Assembly (NCBI GenBank): GCA_028689145.1
Contig: JAQTWT010000004.1
Span: 184,602 to 248,601, forward strand
DNA: 64,000 nucleotides
Source: Gallionella sp.
GTDB lineage: Bacteria; Pseudomonadota; Gammaproteobacteria; Burkholderiales; Gallionellaceae
Reading direction: 5' to 3'
Numbering within the stretch: position 1 is the stretch's first letter; every line of letters starts with the position of its first letter. A program made the translations under genes and the position numbers. Below, one piece after another: positions 27,710 through 37,712 of this stretch. Under the pieces are notes generated by a model, which worked only from the letters and a program-made list of their open reading frames with translations, was not told where the DNA came from and ran no database searches.

Positions 27710-28890
27710 TGAAAAAATTACCCGGCCACAAAGCGGCAGTCACCAATGTAGCCTGCCGTGAAGTTGCAGCAGAAGAGGTAAATACCGACGCGGAAGCATA
27801 CACGCGCTTGGGCTGGTGGATCGTTATTGCCGGCATGGGCGGGTTTATATTGTGGGCATCGCTTGCGCCGCTGGATCAGGGGGTGCCGGTGAGTGGCACG
27901 GTCACCGTGGCAACCAACAAAAAGGTTATTCAGCATCCGACCGGCGGCGTAGTCGAAGAAATTCTCGTCAAGGAAGGCGATGTCGTCAAAGCCGGTCAGC
28001 CTTTGGTAAAAATGAACGATATTCAGGCCAAGGCGCAAGCCGATATCGCGCGAGTGCAATATTTTGCGGCGCGTGCCACGGAAGCCCGTCTGATCGCCGA
28101 ACGTGACGGGCGGAAATCGGTTGAGTTTCCCCCTGAACTGGAGAATGAAAAGAGCAATCCGCGTGTGGCGGCTGATATACGCACCCAGAAACAGTTATTT
28201 GATTCGCGCAGGTCGGCGATTCTGAGCGAGCTTGCTATCCTCGAAGAACAGCTCGGCGGGATGCGCGACCTGGCCAGGGAAGGCTTTGTCGCGCGCAACC
28301 GGTTGCTTGATCTGAAACGTACTTATGTCCAGCGCCGGCAGGGATATCAGAATGAGGTTCGTTCTCAATTGGCCGACGTACAGAAAGAAGCTGAATCTCT
28401 CAAAATGCGCCTGACCAGTCTGGACTTCGATCTGGCCAACGCCATAGTCAAGGCACCGGTAGACGGAACAGTGGTAGGCATGAACGTATTCACCAATGGC
28501 GGGGTGATTAGCCCCGGTTTCCGCATGATGGACATCGTGCCAAGCGAAGATCAGCTTGTTGTCGAGGGGATGGTGCCGGTTAATCTGATCGACAAGGTGT
28601 ACCCAGAACTGTCGGTTGAACTGATATTTGTCGCCTTCAACCAGAAACCTCATGTGCCTGGAGTGGTTATTTTTGTATCCGCCGACCGAATGGTCGATGA
28701 AAGAAGCGGCACGCCTTACTACAAGATGAAAGCGGCGGTTACACCGGCAGGCATGAAGCTGATTGGGCATTTGCAAGTACGCCCCGGTATGCCGGTAGAG
28801 CTGTTTATCAAGACCGGTGAGCGCACTATGATGAACTATCTGCTCAGGCCTGTCGTGAATCACATGCGAACCTCGTTTAGCGAGGAATAG
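27706..28890 (+). CDS. Type I secretion periplasmic adaptor (HlyD family)
   Basis: 394 residues. A single N-terminal membrane span (about 34-54, WWIVIAGMGGFILWASLAPL), a lipoyl/barrel-sandwich half (ATNKKVIQHPTGGVVEEILVKEGDVV), a coiled-coil hairpin at about 105-240, the second lipoyl half (IVKAPVDGTVVGMNVFTNGGVI), then the beta-barrel part of PrtE-like adaptors. It links the ABC transporter to the TolC protein. The start overlaps the transporter gene by four bases and the stop is two bases before the TolC gene, a tight operon. Confidence 0.93.
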   Translation: MMKKLPGHKAAVTNVACREVAAEEVNTDAEAYTRLGWWIVIAGMGGFILWASLAPLDQGVPVSGTVTVATNKKVIQHPTGGVVEEILVKEGDVVKAGQPLVKMNDIQAKAQADIARVQYFAARATEARLIAERDGRKSVEFPPELENEKSNPRVAADIRTQKQLFDSRRSAILSELAILEEQLGGMRDLAREGFVARNRLLDLKRTYVQRRQGYQNEVRSQLADVQKEAESLKMRLTSLDFDLANAIVKAPVDGTVVGMNVFTNGGVISPGFRMMDIVPSEDQLVVEGMVPVNLIDKVYPELSVELIFVAFNQKPHVPGVVIFVSADRMVDERSGTPYYKMKAAVTPAGMKLIGHLQVRPGMPVELFIKTGERTMMNYLLRPVVNHMRTSFSEE

Positions 28891-28892
28891 GC

Positions 28893-30242
28893 ATGGTTGC
28901 TCTTCTTCGCCGATTGGCATACACAACAGCGTTTTTCTGCATGCTGCAGTCAAGTCCTGCCGCCGCACTCGGCCTGATTCAGGCCTATGAAGCCGCGCTG
29001 CAAAACGATCCCGGCTATCGCGTCGCAGTTTACGAAAACCAAGCGGGGCAACAGTACCGGTTGCTGGGGCGCTCTAATTTGCTGCCGAACTTGTCGGCGA
29101 GTTATTCAAACGGCAAAAATAAAGCGGATATCACCAACAAATCCGTTTTCGGACCAAGCACGACCGTGCAACGCGACTATACCAGCGTGACCGGAGTCAT
29201 TCAGCTGCGCCAACCGCTGGTCAACATGGAAGGTATTGCCCGTTATTATCAGGGGGTCGCGCAAACCGGTTATAGCGGCGCGCAATTTGCCGCGCGCAGC
29301 CAAGACTTGATCATACGTCTGGTCGGCGCATATGCGGATGCAAAACTTGCCGAGGAAAATCTGGCGCTGCTTACTGTGCAGCGCGATACCTATGCGGAAC
29401 AGCAGCGCGTGAATGCGCGCATGTTCGAAAAAGGCGAGGGCACCAAAACCGATATGCTGGAAACACAGGCCCAATTTGATTTGGGTGAAGCTCAACTGAT
29501 CCAAGCTCAAGATAGTCTGACGGATGCGCGCAACGTACTTTCCGCTATGGTTGGGCGAGAAATTACCGCTCTGGACGCTTTGCGTGAAGACTTTGCCGTG
29601 AAGCCGCTACGTCCGGCCGGATTTGACGAATGGAAAGTGATCGCGCTGGAGCGGAATCCGGAAATCCTCGCGCAGCGCCACGCGCTGGAAATCGCCTCCC
29701 AGGAAATAAACAAGAACCGTTCTGGTCATTTTCCGCGCCTCGATGCGATTGCCAGTATCAGCAATACCAGCTCGGATACTATCAATACCTATAATCAGGA
29801 TGCCAAAATCCACAGCATAGGCCTGCAGTTAAATGTGCCGCTATATTCGGGCGGCTATATCAATGCCCTGACAAGCCAATCTGTGTCCAATTACCAGAAA
29901 GCTCAAGCCGACCTTGATGCGAAGACCAACCAGGTGTTGATTGACTTGCGCAAGAATTTCAGCCTGGTATCAAGTAGTGCGCAGCATATCAATGCTCTGG
30001 TTAAATCCGTGGGCTCGGCGCGTTTGCTGGTTGATGCAATGCAAAAAAGTATCAAAGGCGGCTTGCGCACCAACTTCGATGTGCTCAATGCACAACGGCA
30101 ATTGTTTGCTTCAAAACGCGATTTGTCGCGGGCGCGTTATAGCTACCTGCTCGGTTATCTGCGCCTGCGTCAGGCAGCCGGGGTGCTTGATGCCCGCGAT
30201 TTGCAGGAAATAGCGGGGCATTTTGTCGTCACGCAGCAATAA
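28893..30242 (+). CDS. TolC-family outer-membrane channel protein
   Basis: 449 residues. Signal peptide 1-25 (ending PAAA). Two structural repeats of TolC: LIQAYEAALQNDPGYRVAVY near the start, long coiled-coil helices (EENLALLTVQRDTYAEQQRVNARMF) and a second half with LNVPLYSGGYINALTSQS. Forms the outer-membrane exit duct of the type I system. GAGGAA precedes the ATG. Confidence 0.92.
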   Translation: MVALLRRLAYTTAFFCMLQSSPAAALGLIQAYEAALQNDPGYRVAVYENQAGQQYRLLGRSNLLPNLSASYSNGKNKADITNKSVFGPSTTVQRDYTSVTGVIQLRQPLVNMEGIARYYQGVAQTGYSGAQFAARSQDLIIRLVGAYADAKLAEENLALLTVQRDTYAEQQRVNARMFEKGEGTKTDMLETQAQFDLGEAQLIQAQDSLTDARNVLSAMVGREITALDALREDFAVKPLRPAGFDEWKVIALERNPEILAQRHALEIASQEINKNRSGHFPRLDAIASISNTSSDTINTYNQDAKIHSIGLQLNVPLYSGGYINALTSQSVSNYQKAQADLDAKTNQVLIDLRKNFSLVSSSAQHINALVKSVGSARLLVDAMQKSIKGGLRTNFDVLNAQRQLFASKRDLSRARYSYLLGYLRLRQAAGVLDARDLQEIAGHFVVTQQ

Positions 30243-30300
30243 TTACATAAAATTGCGCGGGGCAATGATTGGAATCTGGAGCGTGTTTTTTGATGCCAAA

Positions 30301-30309
30301 TGGTATACT
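30301..30309 (+). promoter_or_regulatory. Putative extended -10 promoter
   Basis: TGGTATACT is an extended -10 box about 113 bases before the second parvulin gene; no convincing -35. The AT-rich 5' leader is long. Confidence 0.4.
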
Positions 30310-30422
30310 GGTAAAGTTAGGCTATAGCTAAGAGCTACGATGAATGCTCGTACTTATTTGTTGATGAATCTAAAGATAGCGATTGGTTTTGGGATTTTTT
30401 AATTTTTTGAAGAGGACTGGTC

Positions 30423-31211
30423 ATGGTGAAGATTAGTAAATTGGCAATACTGATAATTTTGGGTGCATTGGCGGCTACCCCCGCTTTCGCTGAAGATAAA
30501 TCTGCCGCTATGGTGAACGGTGTTTCAATCCCGCAGGTGCGTGTGGATATGCGCGTTAAGGCTGCGGTTGCACAAGGTCAGGCAGACACACCGGAATTGC
30601 GCAAGGCCATCCGTGAGGACATGATCAATCTTGAAGTGATGGTGCAGGAAGCTGCCAAGCTTGGTCTGAACAAAAATGATGATGTAGTGCAGCGAATAGA
30701 ACTGGCAAAGCAATCGGTACTGGTTGACGCATTTGTGCAGGACTACGTTAAAAATCATCCGGTCAGTGAAGATCAGCTCAAGCAGGAATATGACAGATTA
30801 AAAGCCAAACTTGGCAACAAGGAATACAACGTCCGGCATATTCTGGTTGAAACCGAAGCGGAAGCAAAATCCATTATTGAACTGCTTGCCAAGAAGGGTA
30901 ATAAATTCGAAAAGCTCGCGGCAAAATCCAAGGATGTCGCCTCGGCAGCTCAAGGCGGCTCATTGGGCTGGACCGTGCCGGGTAATTTTGTTCCGCCATT
31001 TGCTAACGCGATACTTAACCTGAAAAAGGGAGAAAGAACCAAGGTGCCGGTACAAACCCAGTTTGGTTGGCATGTCATTATGCTCGACGATATACGCGAG
31101 CTGAAGGTGCCGTCGTTTGACGAACTCAAACCGCAATTGCAGCAGCGTTTGCAACAGCAATCGGTGAGAAAGACAATTGAAGATTTGCGCGCAAAGGCCA
31201 AGATCGAGTAA
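30423..31211 (+). CDS. PpiC-type (parvulin) peptidyl-prolyl isomerase, exported, copy 2
   Basis: 262 residues, signal peptide 1-22 (ending PAFA). Same build as 22935-23750: an N-terminal MVNGVSIPQVRVDMRVKAAVAQGQ segment, parvulin domain at about 130-220 (VRHILVETEAEAKSII, GGSLGWTVPGNFVPPF, VQTQFGWHVIMLDDIRE) and the identical tail DLRAKAKIE. It is clearly a paralogue of copy 1, and the two bracket the protease and type I genes. GAGGA precedes the ATG; a strong terminator follows. Confidence 0.9.
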   Translation: MVKISKLAILIILGALAATPAFAEDKSAAMVNGVSIPQVRVDMRVKAAVAQGQADTPELRKAIREDMINLEVMVQEAAKLGLNKNDDVVQRIELAKQSVLVDAFVQDYVKNHPVSEDQLKQEYDRLKAKLGNKEYNVRHILVETEAEAKSIIELLAKKGNKFEKLAAKSKDVASAAQGGSLGWTVPGNFVPPFANAILNLKKGERTKVPVQTQFGWHVIMLDDIRELKVPSFDELKPQLQQRLQQQSVRKTIEDLRAKAKIE

Positions 31212-31225
31212 TCGGTATTGATGGT

Positions 31226-31258
31226 AAAAAAAGGGACGCAGCTTGCGTCCCTTTTTTA
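31226..31258 (+). terminator. Rho-independent terminator, end of secretion block
   Basis: GGGACGCA GCT TGCGTCCC stem followed by TTTTTT, with a run of As on the other side, 15 bases after the parvulin stop. It may work in both directions. Confidence 0.92.
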
Positions 31259-31268
31259 TTTTCGGTCG

Positions 31269-31340
31269 GTAGGGGGGCGATCCATCGCGCCCAGGTTTAT
31301 GCATGCACCAAAAGAAGGGCGTGATAAATCACGCCCCTAC
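31269..31340. repeat. Paired REP-like element (BIME), GTAGGGGCG family
   Basis: Left arm GTAGGGGGGCGATCCATCGC, right arm ending AATCACGCCCCTAC; the two arms are hairpins in inverted orientation, slightly diverged from each other. Lies between the terminator and the guaA stop. Confidence 0.8.
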
Positions 31341-31368
31341 GGATTTGTACTATTGATGAAAATTAGAA

Positions 31369-32955
31369 TTATTCCCACTCGATCGTGGCGGGAGGCTTGC
31401 CGGAGATGTCGTACACCACGCGGTTGATGCCGCGCACTTCGTTGATGATGCGGTTGGAAACCTTGCCCAACAACTCGTACGGCAGGTGTGCCCAGTGTGC
31501 GGTCATGAAGTCCTGAGTTTGCACTGCGCGCAACGACACCACCCATTCATAGGTGCGCCCGTCGCCCATCACGCCGACACTTTTGACCGGCAGAAACACG
31601 GTGAAGGCTTGCGAGGTTTTGGCATACCAAGATTGCCCCTCGGTATCCTTAGTGGCATGCAGTTCCTCGATGAAGATGGCATCGGCACGGCGCAGCAAAT
31701 CGGCGTATTCGCGCTTCACTTCGCCGAGGATGCGCACCCCCAAGCCCGGTCCGGGAAACGGATGGCGGTACACCATATCGTATGGCAACCCTAATGCAAC
31801 GCCAAGTTCGCGCACTTCGTCCTTGAACAGTTCGCGCAACGGCTCCAATAGCTTGAGGTGCAGGCTTTCCGGCAGGCCGCCGACATTGTGGTGCGACTTG
31901 ATGGTGTGGGCTTTTTTGGTCTTGGCTCCGGCGGATTCGATCACATCGGGGTAGATGGTACCCTGCGCCAGCCACTTGGCTTGCGGCAGCTTTTTCGCTT
32001 CGCGCTGGAATACTTCGACGAACTCGCGCCCGATAATCTTGCGCTTCTGTTCCGGGTCGGTTACGCCGGTCAGGTGATGTAAAAACTCCGCGCTGGCATC
32101 CACATGGATGACCTTCATATGCAAGTGGCTGGCGAAGGTTTCCATCACCTGTTCTGCTTCGTTCAGGCGCAGCAGGCCGTTGTCCACAAATACGCAGGTC
32201 AGTTGATCGCCGATGGCGCGATGGATCAGCGCCGCCGCCACCGAGGAATCCACCCCGCCGGAGAGGCCCAGAATCACTTCGTTGCTGCCGACCTGAGCGC
32301 GGATTTTTTTCACCGCTTCGCCGATGTAATCCGGCATGTTCCAGTCCTGCGCGCAGCCGCAGATGTCGTGCACGAAGCGGTTCAGCATCGCCTTGCCCTG
32401 ATGGGTGTGGGTTACTTCGGGATGGAACTGCAGCGCGTAAAAATGCCGTGTTTCGTCCGCCATACCGGCGATAGGTGTGGTGGCATTGCTGGCGATCACC
32501 TCGAAACCCGGCGGCAGCGCAGTCACTTTGTCGCCGTGGCTCATCCACACGTCGATCAGCCCGTGGCCTTCGCTATTGGTGCGATCCTGAATATCGCGCA
32601 GCAAAGCGGAACGCCCCTGCGCACGGATCTCGGCATAGCCGAATTCGCGTACCAGCCCGTTTTCAACCGCGCCGCCCAGTTGTGCCGCCATGGTCTGCAT
32701 GCCGTAGCAGATGCCCAGTACCGGCACGCCGAGTTCGAACACGACTTGCGGCGCGCGCGGCGTGTCGCCTTCGGTTACCGAATTTGGCCCGCCGGAAAAG
32801 ATGATGCCGGCCGGATTGAATGCGCGGATGGACTCCGCATCCATGTCGTAAGGATGCAGCTCACAATAAACATTGGTTTCACGTACACGTCGCGCGATCA
32901 ACTGGGTGTACTGGGAGCCGAAGTCGAGAATCAGGATTTTTTTATGGGCAGTCAT
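31369..32955 (-). CDS. guaA: GMP synthase (glutamine-hydrolysing)
   Basis: 528 residues; converts XMP to GMP with glutamine and ATP. Class I amidotransferase domain at about 1-200 with the nucleophile motif GICYGMQ and the His/Glu pair in [12 protein letters not shown]-pyrophosphatase domain with the P-loop [11 protein letters not shown] at about 230, then the C-terminal dimerisation domain ending KPPATIEWE. Lies downstream of guaB on the same strand with a palindromic element between, giving the classic guaB-guaA order. Confidence 0.97.
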   Translation of the reverse strand: MTAHKKILILDFGSQYTQLIARRVRETNVYCELHPYDMDAESIRAFNPAGIIFSGGPNSVTEGDTPRAPQVVFELGVPVLGICYGMQTMAAQLGGAVENGLVREFGYAEIRAQGRSALLRDIQDRTNSEGHGLIDVWMSHGDKVTALPPGFEVIASNATTPIAGMADETRHFYALQFHPEVTHTHQGKAMLNRFVHDICGCAQDWNMPDYIGEAVKKIRAQVGSNEVILGLSGGVDSSVAAALIHRAIGDQLTCVFVDNGLLRLNEAEQVMETFASHLHMKVIHVDASAEFLHHLTGVTDPEQKRKIIGREFVEVFQREAKKLPQAKWLAQGTIYPDVIESAGAKTKKAHTIKSHHNVGGLPESLHLKLLEPLRELFKDEVRELGVALGLPYDMVYRHPFPGPGLGVRILGEVKREYADLLRRADAIFIEELHATKDTEGQSWYAKTSQAFTVFLPVKSVGVMGDGRTYEWVVSLRAVQTQDFMTAHWAHLPYELLGKVSNRIINEVRGINRVVYDISGKPPATIEWE

Positions 32956-32992
32956 TTTGAGGATCGGGGCTTGAGGATTTGAATTTCAGCTC

Positions 32993-33077
32993 GTAGGATG
33001 GGTGGAGCGTAGCGATACCCATCATTTACATCGGGTCTGCATTGGCGATGGGTATCGCTACGCTCCACCCATCCTAC
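32993..33077. repeat. Paired REP-like element (BIME), GTAGGATGGG family
   Basis: 31-bp perfect inverted repeat starting GTAGGATGGGTGGAGCGTAG and ending in its complement, with a 23-base spacer. Each arm holds its own GATGGGT/ACCCATC hairpin. A related element is at 56815-56891. It fills the guaB-guaA gap and could modulate read-through. Confidence 0.88.
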
Positions 33078-33088
33078 CTTGCTACCAA

Positions 33089-34549
33089 CTAATCTACATG
33101 GTAATTCGGCGCTTCCTTGGTGATCTGCACGTCGTGCACATGCGACTCGCGGATACCGGCGGAGGTGATTTCGACGAATTCGGCTTTGGTGTGCATGGTG
33201 GCGATATCGGCACAACCGAGGTAGCCCATGCTGGAGCGCAAGCCGCCCATCAGTTGATGGATCACCGCCAGCACGCTGCCCTTGTAGGGCACGCGTCCTT
33301 CCACGCCTTCCGGTACCAGTTTGTCCTGGTTACCTTCGCCTTCCTGGAAGTAGCGGTCGCTGGAGCCTTGTTGCATCGCGCTCAAACTGCCCATGCCGCG
33401 ATAGGATTTGTAGGAGCGTCCCTGATACAGTTCGATCTCGCCGGGAGCTTCTTCGGTTCCGGCGAATAACCCGCCCAGCATCACGGTATGTACTCCCGAT
33501 GCAATGGCTTTGGCAATGTCTCCGGAGTAACGGATGCCGCCGTCCGCGATCAACGGTACACCGCTGCCCTGCAGGGCTTTCGCGACGCTCTGGATTGCGC
33601 CGATCTGCGGCACGCCGACACCCGCGACGATGCGCGTGGTGCAGATCGAACCGGGACCGATGCCGACTTTTACGCCGTCCGCGCCGTGATCCAGCAAAGC
33701 CTGCGCTGCCGAACCGGTCGCGATGTTTCCGCCGATCACGTCAACCTGTGGGAAATTGTCTTTGACCCATTTGACGCGGCTCAGCACGCCCTGTGAATGG
33801 CCGTGCGCGGTGTCCACCACAAGCACATCCACACCGGCCTCGGCCAGCAATGTAATGCGTTCTTCCGTGCCTTCACCCACGCCGACAGCCGCACCGGCGC
33901 GCAGGCGGCCCAGGCTGTCTTTGCTGGCGGACGGGTGTTCGCTGGATTTCAGGATGTCCTTGACCGTCATCAAACCGCGCAATTCAAACGCGTCATTGAC
34001 CACCAGCACGCGCTCGATGCGGTGCTGGTGCATCAGGTTGCGAGCCTCTTCCAAGCTGGCATTTTCCTTGACGGTGATCAGCCGCTCGCGCGGTGTCATG
34101 ATGTTCTGCACCGGCTGATCCAGATTGTTCTCGAAGCGCAGGTCGCGGTTGGTCACGATGCCCACCAGCTGTTTGCCCTGCACCACCGGCAAGCCGGAGA
34201 TTTTGTGCTGGCGCGTCAGGCCGAGCACATTACGCACCGTCATCTCCGGCGTAATGGTGATCGGATCCTTGACTACGCCGCTTTCGAAGCGTTTGACTTT
34301 TGCGACCTGGGCCGCCTGGGCATAGGCCGACATGTTCTTGTGGATGATGCCGATTCCGCCCTCTTGCGCCAAGGCAATCGCCAGACGCGCTTCCGTGACG
34401 GTATCCATCGCGGAAGACAGCACCGGGATGTTCAGACTGATATTGCGGGTGAGTTGGGTGCGCAGGGTAACATCGCGCGGCAATACATTGGAATAGGCGG
34501 GGACGAGCAGAACGTCGTCAAAGGTCAGTGCTTTTTGAATGATGCGCAT
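33089..34549 (-). CDS. guaB: Inosine-5'-monophosphate dehydrogenase
   Basis: 486 residues; oxidises IMP to XMP with NAD. TIM-barrel N-terminal part ([18 protein letters not shown]), two CBS domains at about 95-205 ([21 protein letters not shown] within them), the catalytic-cysteine loop [17 protein letters not shown], and the flap [11 protein letters not shown]. Start ATG 34549 has GGAG six bases upstream; the frame opens six codons earlier. Confidence 0.97.
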   Translation of the reverse strand: MRIIQKALTFDDVLLVPAYSNVLPRDVTLRTQLTRNISLNIPVLSSAMDTVTEARLAIALAQEGGIGIIHKNMSAYAQAAQVAKVKRFESGVVKDPITITPEMTVRNVLGLTRQHKISGLPVVQGKQLVGIVTNRDLRFENNLDQPVQNIMTPRERLITVKENASLEEARNLMHQHRIERVLVVNDAFELRGLMTVKDILKSSEHPSASKDSLGRLRAGAAVGVGEGTEERITLLAEAGVDVLVVDTAHGHSQGVLSRVKWVKDNFPQVDVIGGNIATGSAAQALLDHGADGVKVGIGPGSICTTRIVAGVGVPQIGAIQSVAKALQGSGVPLIADGGIRYSGDIAKAIASGVHTVMLGGLFAGTEEAPGEIELYQGRSYKSYRGMGSLSAMQQGSSDRYFQEGEGNQDKLVPEGVEGRVPYKGSVLAVIHQLMGGLRSSMGYLGCADIATMHTKAEFVEITSAGIRESHVHDVQITKEAPNYHVD

Positions 34550-34637
34550 GGAACAACACTCCGGCAAAGACGCGCATTATACGCAAGCTCGGCAAGCCGG
34601 TAAATCGACTCGTGTTATTAATAGCAAAATATTGCAG

Positions 34638-34660
34638 GAACGCGATTTATCGCGCCCCTG
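34638..34660. repeat. Degenerate REP-like palindrome
   Basis: CGCGATTTATCGCG followed by CCCCTG resembles the right half of the GTAGGGGCGCGA family with a decayed left arm, 11 bases after the glnB stop. Confidence 0.5.
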
Positions 34661-34670
34661 TCAGGTGGAT

Positions 34671-35039
<369 letters not shown>

Positions 35040-35053
35040 TTATTCCCGCATTC

Positions 35054-35069
35054 CAATAGCGCTATTGTA
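35054..35069 (-). promoter_or_regulatory. glnB promoter with overlapping 14-bp palindrome
   Basis: On the - strand TGGTACAAT is an extended -10 box (TACAAT at 35069-35064). The perfect palindrome CAATAGCGCTATTG (35054-35067) overlaps it and the expected transcription start, as an operator would. No clear -35 and no sigma54 -24/-12 pattern. Confidence 0.4.
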
Positions 35070-35090
35070 CCAAGACGGGGCAATATTGAG

Positions 35091-35669
35091 TTAACCCAGT
35101 TCCCGATACTCCACAGCAAGTATCTCCAGTTCCTGCACGCCGACCGGTGTGCGCAATATGGCGATTTCGCCTTCGCGTAATTTGAGCAGCGTCCGGGCCA
35201 ACGGCGAAACCCAGCTGATCAGGCCGCCGCTGACATTTGCCTCGTCCACGCCGACAATGCTGAACGTGCTCTCGCAGCCGCTGTCGTCGCAAACAGTCAC
35301 CGTTGCGCCGAAAAATACCTGATCGCATTGCCCGCGCAGAGCCGGATCAACCACCTCGGCCTGTTCCAGGCGCTTGCGCAGAAAACGCACGCGCCGGTCA
35401 ATCTCGCGCAGGCGTTTCTTGCCGTAGATGTAATCGCCGTTTTCGGAGCGGTCGCCGTTGGAGGCTGCCCAGGTAATGGTCTTCACCAGCTCGGGACGTT
35501 CCACCTTCCACAGATGTTCCAGCTCGTCTCGCAGCTTGCGGTATCCGTTCGGGGTGATGTAATTTTTGGCGCCTGCCGGCAACTGAACCGCGTGTTCCGG
35601 TTCATCATCGGCGGTATTGTTTTGCGGACCGCTGCTTTGTGATTTGCCTGCTGAATTCATTTTGCGCAT
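35091..35669 (-). CDS. greB: Transcript cleavage factor GreB
   Basis: 192 residues; rescues backtracked RNA polymerase by stimulating transcript cleavage. The GreA/GreB N-terminal coiled coil (about 40-110) carries the acidic tip ASNGDRSENGDYIYGKKRL, with the GreB-like KKRLREIDRR. The C-terminal FKBP-like domain has VFFGATVTV and ISWVSPLARTLL. The first 35 residues are a polar extension not expected in the family; ATG 35660 is an alternative start. It sits upstream of glnB on the same strand. Confidence 0.9.
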   Translation of the reverse strand: MRKMNSAGKSQSSGPQNNTADDEPEHAVQLPAGAKNYITPNGYRKLRDELEHLWKVERPELVKTITWAASNGDRSENGDYIYGKKRLREIDRRVRFLRKRLEQAEVVDPALRGQCDQVFFGATVTVCDDSGCESTFSIVGVDEANVSGGLISWVSPLARTLLKLREGEIAILRTPVGVQELEILAVEYRELG

Positions 35670-35760
35670 GGATGCTTTGCCTGAATTTGAATTCTACAAC
35701 AAGACCGGCTTATTCTCCGCGCGCTAGCGCGCCATGTTGAATTGCGCGGGATTCGGGCAA

Positions 35761-35785
35761 GAAAAAGCCCGCAATCCTGCGGGCT
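35761..35785 (-). terminator. Rho-independent terminator of the tRNA-Ala/tRNA-Glu transcript
   Basis: On the - strand AGCCCGCA GGAT TGCGGGCT is followed by TTTTC, 12 bases past the tRNA-Glu 3' end. Confidence 0.88.
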
Positions 35786-35797
35786 GGTTCTTTTGTC

Positions 35798-35873
35798 TGG
35801 CGTCCCCAACGAGATTCGAACTCGTGTTACCGCCGTGAAAGGGCGATGTCCTAGGCCTCTAGACGATGGGGAC
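35798..35873 (-). tRNA. tRNA-Glu (TTC)
   Basis: 76 nt, reading GTCCCCATCGTCTAGAGGCC at the 5' end on the - strand. Anticodon loop CCTTTCACG gives UUC; the T arm GAGTTCGAATCTC is intact and the 3' CCA is encoded. Co-transcribed after tRNA-Ala. Confidence 0.96.
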
Positions 35874-35892
35874 GTGGATTACATCTTCTTTT

Positions 35893-35968
<76 letters not shown>

Positions 35969-35987
35969 GTACCTCGAAAGAGCGCGC

Positions 35988-36016
35988 ATTATATTGATGC
36001 GACCTATGCTTGTAAA
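35988..36016 (-). promoter_or_regulatory. sigma70 promoter of the tRNA-Ala/tRNA-Glu operon
   Basis: On the - strand TTTACA (36016-36011), a 17-base spacer, then a perfect TATAAT (35993-35988). The GC-rich discriminator GCGCGC after the -10 is typical of stringently controlled stable-RNA promoters. Confidence 0.88.
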
Positions 36017-36033
36017 GCTGACTTTCCAATAAA

Positions 36034-37425
36034 TTATAAGTATTTCTGCATGCGCGCCAGAACAGTCTCGCGCGGGAACAACGTCAGCACGGCATCCACC
36101 GAGGGTGTATGCGTCTGCCCGACCAGCATCACGCGCAACGGCATTGCCAGCTTGGGCATTTTCAAATTGTGCTTGGCCAGCAATTCCTTGATCAGCGCAC
36201 CCAGCGCGGGTGCTTCCCAGGCGACATCGGCAAATCGCCCGGCCAGCTCACGCAACGCGGGCAGCACTTCCGGCAGCAGATGCGTGTCCAGCAGTTCCTG
36301 CGCCGGATGCACCTCAATATAAAAAACTTCCGCTTCATCGGCCAATTCGAGCAGCGTCGCGGCACGCTCCTTATATAGCGCGATCACGGCTTCCAATGAC
36401 GGGGAATTGCTTGCCTGTACGCCGCGCTCCGCCAGATGTTTGCGTACCAGCTCTGCCAGACGGGTGTTATCGGCCAGCTTGATGTAGTGCTGGTTCAGCC
36501 AGCGTAACTTGTCCGGATCGAACTGTGCAGCCGATTTGCTGATGTGGCGCAAATCGAACCATTCGACGAATTGCTGTACGGAAAAAATTTCCTCGTCGCC
36601 ATGCGACCAGCCCAGACGCGCCAGATAATTGATCAGCGCCTCCGGCAGAAAACCGTCCTCGGCGTACTGCATTACGCTGACTGCGCCATGCCGCTTGGAT
36701 AACCGTTCGCCGTCGCTGCCCAGGATCATCGGCACATGCGCGTATTGCGGCGGTATCGCGCCCAATGCCTTGAGGATATTGATCTGGCGCGGCGTGTTGT
36801 TGACGTGATCGTCGCCGCGGATGACTTGGGTGATGCCCATATCCAGATCGTCCACCACCACACAGAAATTGTAAGTCGGCGTGCCGTCGGCACGGGCAAT
36901 GATCAGGTCGTCCAGCTCGCTGTTCTCGAATACGATCCGGCCTTTGACCATATCGTCCCAAGTGGTCGCACCGTGCAGAGGGCTTTTGAAGCGCACCACC
37001 GGTTTGATGCCTTCCGGCGGAGTCGGCAGAATCTTGCCTTGCTCGGGACGCCAGCTCCCGTCATAGCGCGGCTTTTCGCCGCGCGCGCGCTGGGCTTCGC
37101 GCATGGCTTCCAGCTCTTCCGGCGCGGTGTAACAGTAATAGGCCGCGCCGTCCGCCAGCATCTGCTGAATAACCTCCTTGTAGCGCTCCATGCGCTGCAT
37201 CTGGTAGAACGGGCCTTCGTCGTAATCCAGATTCAGCCAAGACATCCCGTCCATGATCGCCTGCACCGACTCCTGCGTGGAGCGCTCCAAATCGGTATCC
37301 TCGATGCGTAAAATGAATGTACCGCCCAGCTTGCGGGCGTACGCCCAGGAGAACAAAGCGGTGCGCGCGCCGCCGATGTGCAGATAACCGGTGGGGCTGG
37401 GAGCGAAACGGGTGCGTATGGTCAT
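36034..37425 (-). CDS. gltX: Glutamyl-tRNA synthetase
   Basis: 463 residues; charges tRNA-Glu. Class I motifs: the HIGH variant in [18 protein letters not shown] at the N-terminus and the KMSKS variant LSKRHGAVS at about 245. The anticodon-binding helical domain fills the C-terminal third. It lies directly upstream of tRNA-Ala and tRNA-Glu on the same strand; a separate strong promoter serves the tRNAs. The C-terminus ARMQKYL is normal. Confidence 0.97.
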   Translation of the reverse strand: MTIRTRFAPSPTGYLHIGGARTALFSWAYARKLGGTFILRIEDTDLERSTQESVQAIMDGMSWLNLDYDEGPFYQMQRMERYKEVIQQMLADGAAYYCYTAPEELEAMREAQRARGEKPRYDGSWRPEQGKILPTPPEGIKPVVRFKSPLHGATTWDDMVKGRIVFENSELDDLIIARADGTPTYNFCVVVDDLDMGITQVIRGDDHVNNTPRQINILKALGAIPPQYAHVPMILGSDGERLSKRHGAVSVMQYAEDGFLPEALINYLARLGWSHGDEEIFSVQQFVEWFDLRHISKSAAQFDPDKLRWLNQHYIKLADNTRLAELVRKHLAERGVQASNSPSLEAVIALYKERAATLLELADEAEVFYIEVHPAQELLDTHLLPEVLPALRELAGRFADVAWEAPALGALIKELLAKHNLKMPKLAMPLRVMLVGQTHTPSVDAVLTLFPRETVLARMQKYL

Positions 37426-37505
37426 GGCTTAAACAGGTAAGGCGAAAATAAGGCGCGCATTTTACGGGCTTTAGCAATTTTGCGCACAAGTTGTGGTGTG
37501 GGCGA

Positions 37506-37535
37506 TTGACTGAGGTCGCCGCGTTATGCTCTAAT
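37506..37535 (+). promoter_or_regulatory. Putative promoter of tRNA-Val
   Basis: TTGACT (37506-37511), 18-base spacer, TCTAAT (37530-37535), then a GC-rich TCGCGCC before the tRNA start 15 bases on. Confidence 0.65.
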
Positions 37536-37549
37536 TCGCGCCATCTTTC

Positions 37550-37624
37550 GGGCGGTTAGCTCAGCGGTAGAGCACTGCCTTCACACGGCAGGGGTCACTG
37601 GTTCGAACCCAGTATCGCCCACCA
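37550..37624 (+). tRNA. tRNA-Val (CAC)
   Basis: 75 nt: acceptor GGGCGGT, D arm TAGCTCAGCGGTAGAGC, anticodon stem-loop CTGCC TTCACAC GGCAG (CAC), T arm CTGGTTCGAACCCAG, encoded CCA. Confidence 0.96.
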
Positions 37625-37712
37625 AAGAATCAATCGGTTACATCACTCCATTACTTCAAATTAAGCGCAACGTGGCCAAAACGTGACCGCTCATCCAATC
37701 GCTCGGACTCTT

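Noticed and set aside
37625..37712. Phage or integrase attachment scar next to tRNA-Val
   Set aside because: Some bases look gene-remnant-like, but no direct repeat of the tRNA 3' end or integrase fragment could be shown.
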